Shown: one piece after another, positions 6,097-9,341 of the stretch
Position numbering within the stretch: the first letter of the stretch is position 1
How the letters are laid out: each line of letters opens with the position of its first letter
Source: JBDKGV01 sp039798005
Lineage (GTDB): Bacteria > Fibrobacterota > Fibrobacteria > UBA5070
Assembly: GCA_039798005.1 (NCBI GenBank)
Contig: JBDKGV010000132.1
Coordinates: 1-9,341, forward strand
Direction of reading: 5' to 3'
Length of the DNA: 9,341 nucleotides
Notes under the pieces: generated by a model
Database searches by the model: none
Told to the model about the DNA's origin: nothing
Seen by the model: the letters and a program-made list of their open reading frames with translations, nothing else
Made by a program: the position numbers and the translations under genes

Positions 6097-7253
6097 GCTC
6101 ACGCAAACCTCGTTGGATGAAATTCATCCTCACCGTCCTGTGGTCGCTTTGGCTCCCGGTCCTTTGGCTCATCCCCTCCCACGGCGACCTCGAGGCGGCA
6201 AGCCTCCTGTCGCTGATCTTCCTGGGCGGCGCAGTGCTGGGCTGGATCGATCGGCACCACCGCCAGCCCCGCGACTTCTTCCAGTGGGCTTCCTGGGTCC
6301 AGCGCGCGCTCCTGATCTGCGCCCTCTGGCTTTTGGTCCAGCGCTTGTGGGTTGATGCTTGGGAACCGTTCCCTTGGATGCTCTTCGCCTTGGCGATGCT
6401 TGCCACCCTGCGCTACGTGGTCGGAGTCACGATCCTCCTGACCCGCGCCAAGGTGAAGCTTCCGACCTTGCGCCGCGACAATTGGCAATTCACGGCCCAT
6501 GCGAGCCTCTGCCTCGCCGCGCTTTTCTGGATCCTGGAGATCCATCCGTTTACCCAGATCATCACGGGTCTGTCGCTATTCCTCCTCTTTGCCGCCATGC
6601 TCACCTTCCTGTCCAGCCACTACCGCGAACAAGGAAGCCGCAGCCGCATCACCATTTCCACCCAGATCACCCTCACACGCATCGCGCTGGCGCCGGTGTT
6701 CATCCTGGTATTCTTCTACGATGGGGACAGCAACCCCCTCAACAACAGCGCGATCTTTCTGGGGCTTGCCTTCCTCATGGCCTTGGCAGCCGCCTTCACC
6801 GACTGGCTCGACGGCCATCTTGCGCGCAAATGGGGCGAAGTCACCACGCTTGGCAAATACCTCGACCCCTTCAGCGACAAGATGGTCACGATGACCATCT
6901 TCCTTTGCTTCATCGCAAGCGGATGGGCCTCGGTCGCTGCGGTCGCGCTGATCATCTACCGGGAGAGCGCGGTCGAAACCCTGCGAACCCTCGCCGCCGC
7001 CGATGGACTCGTGCTTGCCGCACGGCGCTCCGGAAAATGGAAGACCGGCATTCAGTTGGGAGCCATCATGGGGCTTCTGGGCTTTGCCTTCATCCATGCG
7101 ATCCTGCGTGATGTCGGGATGCATTGGAACTGGCAGGACACCTTCTGGAGCGTGGTTCCGCGCACCTTCCTGTGGATCGTGGCCGCCGTCACCATCCTCT
7201 CCGGCTTCGACTACTTCAAGGCCAACTGGTCGCACTTGAACCGCTACATCTGA
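6093..7253 (+). CDS. CDP-alcohol phosphatidyltransferase (PgsA-like) with N-terminal multi-pass extension
   Basis: A 386-residue integral membrane protein. The C-terminal half (from about residue 188) is a CDP-alcohol phosphatidyltransferase. It opens with TISTQITLTRIALAPVFILV, the usual PgsA beginning, and has the full active-site signature D240-G-x2-A-R-x8-G254-x3-D258-x3-D262 with the preceding Asp237. It would transfer a phosphatidyl group from CDP-diacylglycerol to an alcohol, most likely glycerol-3-phosphate. Ordinary PgsA proteins are about 180-200 residues. Here the first 185 residues add roughly five or six hydrophobic segments (about 11-28, 36-52, 69-86, 93-116, 133-150, 155-173) not recognised as a named domain. 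The start overlaps the recN stop by four bases (ATGA). The alcohol acceptor is inferred only; another CDP-alcohol transferase activity is possible. Confidence 0.88.
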   Translation: MSSRKPRWMKFILTVLWSLWLPVLWLIPSHGDLEAASLLSLIFLGGAVLGWIDRHHRQPRDFFQWASWVQRALLICALWLLVQRLWVDAWEPFPWMLFALAMLATLRYVVGVTILLTRAKVKLPTLRRDNWQFTAHASLCLAALFWILEIHPFTQIITGLSLFLLFAAMLTFLSSHYREQGSRSRITISTQITLTRIALAPVFILVFFYDGDSNPLNNSAIFLGLAFLMALAAAFTDWLDGHLARKWGEVTTLGKYLDPFSDKMVTMTIFLCFIASGWASVAAVALIIYRESAVETLRTLAAADGLVLAARRSGKWKTGIQLGAIMGLLGFAFIHAILRDVGMHWNWQDTFWSVVPRTFLWIVAAVTILSGFDYFKANWSHLNRYI

Positions 7254-7468
7254 CCCCCTTCGGGCCCTCGGCCCTGATTGAAAAACCGCACTCAGCGGTG
7301 CTGTGAGGAATTTCCCGGGCCCGCGATTTCGGGCCGTCGATGCATGCCTCGGGGGGGCGGACGCGAAGGGATTGAGCAGCCCCTGTTGCGCGAATCGCAA
7401 CCGGTGCGTCATCCGTCCGCAACGCCCTGGCAATCCATCCGAACCTCACACGCGGCATCCTTTCAAGG
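7254..7468. other. Intergenic gap with three small hairpins, no clear terminator
   Basis: Nine bases past the pgsA-like stop is GGGCC-CTC-GGCCC (7262-7274). It could be a weak end signal of the operon but has no T-run. Next is ACCGC-ACTCA-GCGGT (7285-7299), with five A bases before it. That looks like a terminator only if read on the minus strand, where no gene needs one. A third is GGCCCG-CGATTT-CGGGCC (7318-7335). No TAnnTTTG box or good sigma-70 pair was found ahead of 7469. Confidence 0.35.
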
Positions 7469-8908
7469 ATGATTGCTGGACGCGACATCTTTGCCGAAGA
7501 GATCGAGAGCTTGCGCCGGGCGCCGACAACCCAAGGACGCGTGCTGCTCTATGGCAGTTCCACGATCCGCATGTGGGAATCAGCCGCCCAAGACCTTCAC
7601 GGCGCCACGATCGAGAACCGGGGATTCGGTGGCAGCACCCTCAAGGCCTGCGCCGAAAGTTGGGCGCTTTTGGGAAAGCCCTTGCGCCCCTCGGCCGTGG
7701 TGATCTACGCCGGGGACAACGATCTCGATCAGGGTGCCCAACCGGAGGAGATCCTTGGATTCTTCCGGCAGCTTCTCGACCAGATCCATGCCCGAAAAGG
7801 TGGGAAAATCCCGGTCTGCCTGATCTCCATCAAACCCTCACCCTCGCGCTGGAACTTGGGCGACCGCATCCGCCGCACCAACCGCCTGCTTGAGGAGGAA
7901 TGCGCCGCACGGGAGGACACTTGGTTCCTGGACCTCGTCCCCTGCTTCCTCGACGGGGACCTCCGCCCCCGCACAAGCGCCTTCCAAGAGGACGGATTGC
8001 ATCTCACCCGCAAGGGCTACCGCGTCTTCACCGAAGGCGTCTCGCTCTGGTTGGAACGGCTCGGGCTCTGGAACGGAGCCATCGCGCGCGCCTTCGAACT
8101 TGCGCCATCCTCTCCCCTCCTGCCACGAACCCTGCGCCTGCATCGTGGAGCGCACGCCCGGGATTCGGAGATCGCCCGCGAGTACCATTGCTGGCACAGT
8201 CCCCACCTTGGCCGGGAGATGGAACTGCTGACCTTCGGGCATGCGGGCGAACGCATGCTGGTCTTTCCCTCCCGCATGGAGCGCTTCTTCGAATGGGAGA
8301 ACCGGGGCATGATCCACGCCTGCCGGGAACGGATCGAAGCAGGGACGCTCCAGCTCTGGTGTCTGGACAGCTTGGAAACCGAGAGCTTCTTCGCCTTTGC
8401 AAAGAGTCCGGCGGAGCGCATCGCCCGCCACTACGACTTTGAACGCTACGTTCTGGAGGAAGTCATCCCGTTCTCCCAAGCGAAGAATCCCAGCTCATCC
8501 TTGGGTGCCGTCGGATGCAGCTTCGGCGCCTTCCATGCCGCCGCCATCGTCTTTCGCCACCCTCAGCGCTTCAATCGCCTCCTTGCCTTGAGTGGACGCT
8601 TCGACCTGTCCCGCAGTTTCGGGGAAGATTACCCGGACCTGTTCCAAGGCTACCGGGAAGACCCCCTCTACTTCTTGATGCCCACCCATTTCCTGCCCGG
8701 ACTGCGCGACCCGAAGAGCCTCTCGGCCCTGCGCGACTGCGAGATCCTGCTCGCGGTCGGGGAGGACGACGGCTTCCGCCCGAGCAACGACGACCTTTCG
8801 CGCATCCTGTGGGGTCTGGGGGTCCCTCACCATCTCAAGCTGTGGGTCGGCTCCGCCCATCGCTTCCGCTACTGGCGCCAGATGGCCCGCGCCTATCTCA
8901 CCGCATAG
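7469..8908 (+). CDS. Two-domain hydrolase: SGNH/GDSL hydrolase fused to an esterase-type alpha/beta hydrolase
   Basis: A 479-residue protein with two complete-looking esterase catalytic units and no signal peptide, so probably cytoplasmic. Residues 22-198 are an SGNH hydrolase: block I LLYGSSTIRMW (nucleophile Ser31), block II NRGFGGST (Gly54), block III YAGDNDL (Asn84) and block V DGLHLTRKGY (Asp175, His178). Residues about 235-479 resemble the esterase D/PF00756 group: nucleophile elbow AVGCSFGAFHAA (Ser351), FRHPQRFNRLLALSGRFDLS, an acidic ILLAVGEDDGF (Asp433/434) and a late GSAHRFRYWRQM (His464). Each half keeps its full triad. The likely reaction is ester or acyl removal, but neither substrate can be named. 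The ATG at 7469 fits the SGNH domain start. AAGG abuts it too closely to act as a Shine-Dalgarno. The flanking gaps of 215 and 127 bp suggest its own transcription unit. Confidence 0.87.
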   Translation: MIAGRDIFAEEIESLRRAPTTQGRVLLYGSSTIRMWESAAQDLHGATIENRGFGGSTLKACAESWALLGKPLRPSAVVIYAGDNDLDQGAQPEEILGFFRQLLDQIHARKGGKIPVCLISIKPSPSRWNLGDRIRRTNRLLEEECAAREDTWFLDLVPCFLDGDLRPRTSAFQEDGLHLTRKGYRVFTEGVSLWLERLGLWNGAIARAFELAPSSPLLPRTLRLHRGAHARDSEIAREYHCWHSPHLGREMELLTFGHAGERMLVFPSRMERFFEWENRGMIHACRERIEAGTLQLWCLDSLETESFFAFAKSPAERIARHYDFERYVLEEVIPFSQAKNPSSSLGAVGCSFGAFHAAAIVFRHPQRFNRLLALSGRFDLSRSFGEDYPDLFQGYREDPLYFLMPTHFLPGLRDPKSLSALRDCEILLAVGEDDGFRPSNDDLSRILWGLGVPHHLKLWVGSAHRFRYWRQMARAYLTA

Positions 8909-8988
8909 CCACCCCACCGATGGAGCTCCCGGACACGGTGGCGGCGATCGCACCGGAAGTCCAATCCATTAGGTACATTGGCACCTCC

Positions 8989-9010
8989 GCCCCCCTGCTG
9001 TACGGGGGGC
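8989..9010 (+). promoter_or_regulatory. Strong GC hairpin in the thrS leader (possible ThrRS operator or terminator)
   Basis: GCCCCCC (8989-8995), loop TGCTGTAC and GGGGGGC (9004-9010) form a perfect 7-bp stem, followed by TTTCC. It ends 12 bases before the thrS Shine-Dalgarno. It could terminate transcription from the hydrolase gene, though the T-run is only three bases. It could also be a leader element of thrS. The loop contains UGU, a threonine anticodon, which recalls the anticodon-mimic operator of E. coli thrS. Confidence 0.5.
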
Positions 9011-9022
9011 TTTCCACCATTG

Positions 9023-9028
9023 AAGGAG
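9023..9028 (+). promoter_or_regulatory. Shine-Dalgarno site of thrS
   Basis: AAGGAG lies seven bases before the ATG at 9036 and settles the start. It is outside the 8989-9010 hairpin, so that hairpin does not itself hide it. Confidence 0.75.
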
Positions 9029-9035
9029 ATCTGCC

Positions 9036-9341
9036 ATGTCCGAACTGACCATCACGCTGCCCGACGGAACGCAAAAGACGCTTCCCGCCGGCACCACCGG
9101 TTTCGACGTGGCGACCTCGATCTCCCCGCGCCTTGCCGACGCCTCGGTCGCCGTGCTGGTGGACGGCGTGGAGTGGGACCTCAAGCGCCCGCTGCCGGGA
9201 AGCTGCTCGATCCGCCTCTACACGACTCGCGACCCGGAGTCGCTTGCCATCGTGCGCCACAGCGCCGCCCACCTGATGGCCCAGGCCCTCACCGAGCTCT
9301 ATCCGGGGCTCAAGCTTGCCATCGGCCCGGTGATCGAGAAC
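9036..9341 (+). CDS. thrS: Threonyl-tRNA synthetase, N-terminal part; runs off the window edge
   Basis: This enzyme attaches threonine to tRNA-Thr in the cytoplasm. The first 102 residues are visible. Residues 1-63 are a TGS domain (MSELTITLPDGTQKTLPAGT, VLVDGVEWDLKRPL). The start of the editing (tRNA SAD) domain follows, with the hallmark RHSAAHLMAQAL (His75, His79) and then LYPGLKLAIGPVIEN. The catalytic class II domain and zinc site lie beyond the window. A near-consensus TACATTGG at 8974-8981 (one mismatch to TAnnTTTG) may be its promoter, but no -33 box is seen. In many bacteria thrS leads an infC-rpmI-rplT cluster, which cannot be checked here. Confidence 0.96.
   Translation, partial: MSELTITLPDGTQKTLPAGTTGFDVATSISPRLADASVAVLVDGVEWDLKRPLPGSCSIRLYTTRDPESLAIVRHSAAHLMAQALTELYPGLKLAIGPVIEN

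Noticed and set aside
7281..7299. Terminator-like hairpin with T-run on the minus strand
   Set aside because: No minus-strand gene lies upstream of it for thousands of bases. On the plus strand the A-run precedes the stem, so it cannot end the operon by the usual mechanism.

Overview
The window looks like a chromosomal piece of a GC-rich bacterium in or near the phylum Fibrobacterota. The main pointer is the secreted protein at 1847-2920 (minus). It carries a clear Fib_succ_major (FISUMP, TIGR02145-type) domain, which is strongly expanded in Fibrobacter and relatives. A second, weaker pointer is that two upstream regions carry a TAnnTTTG element, the -7 box known from Bacteroidota, a sister group in the FCB superphylum. 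No taxonomic search was possible, so the phylum is an inference.

Layout. 1-582 (minus) is the N-terminal 194 residues of a methylmalonyl-CoA mutase small subunit, with its promoter and RBS upstream. 583-926 holds no recognisable gene. 927-1724 is an accessory island: two nearly identical 142-143 bp palindromic, MITE-like repeats and a truncated third arm bracket a minus-strand DUF559 (Vsr-like fold) nuclease gene. Its last 15 codons are encoded by a repeat arm. A 34-codon mini-ORF (1691-1795, minus) ends in the other repeat in the same frame. Then comes the FISUMP protein (1847-2920, minus).

After a divergent promoter region (2921-3127) there is a tightly packed plus-strand operon. It contains a GT4 glycosyltransferase (3128-4441), recN (4441-6096, 1-base overlap) and a CDP-alcohol phosphatidyltransferase with an unusual N-terminal membrane domain of about 185 residues (6093-7253, 4-base overlap). 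A 215-bp gap follows, then a single gene fusing an SGNH hydrolase to an esterase-type alpha/beta hydrolase (7469-8908). The window ends in the first 102 codons of thrS (9036-9341), which has a strong leader hairpin.

How the genes relate. mutA (propionyl/succinyl-CoA carbon), recN and thrS are housekeeping genes. The glycosyltransferase and the PgsA-like enzyme both suit envelope lipid synthesis, and the double hydrolase probably removes acyl groups from an unknown substrate. The parts most worth following up are the nuclease/palindrome island, the double-hydrolase fusion, the extended PgsA-like protein, and the thrS leader.
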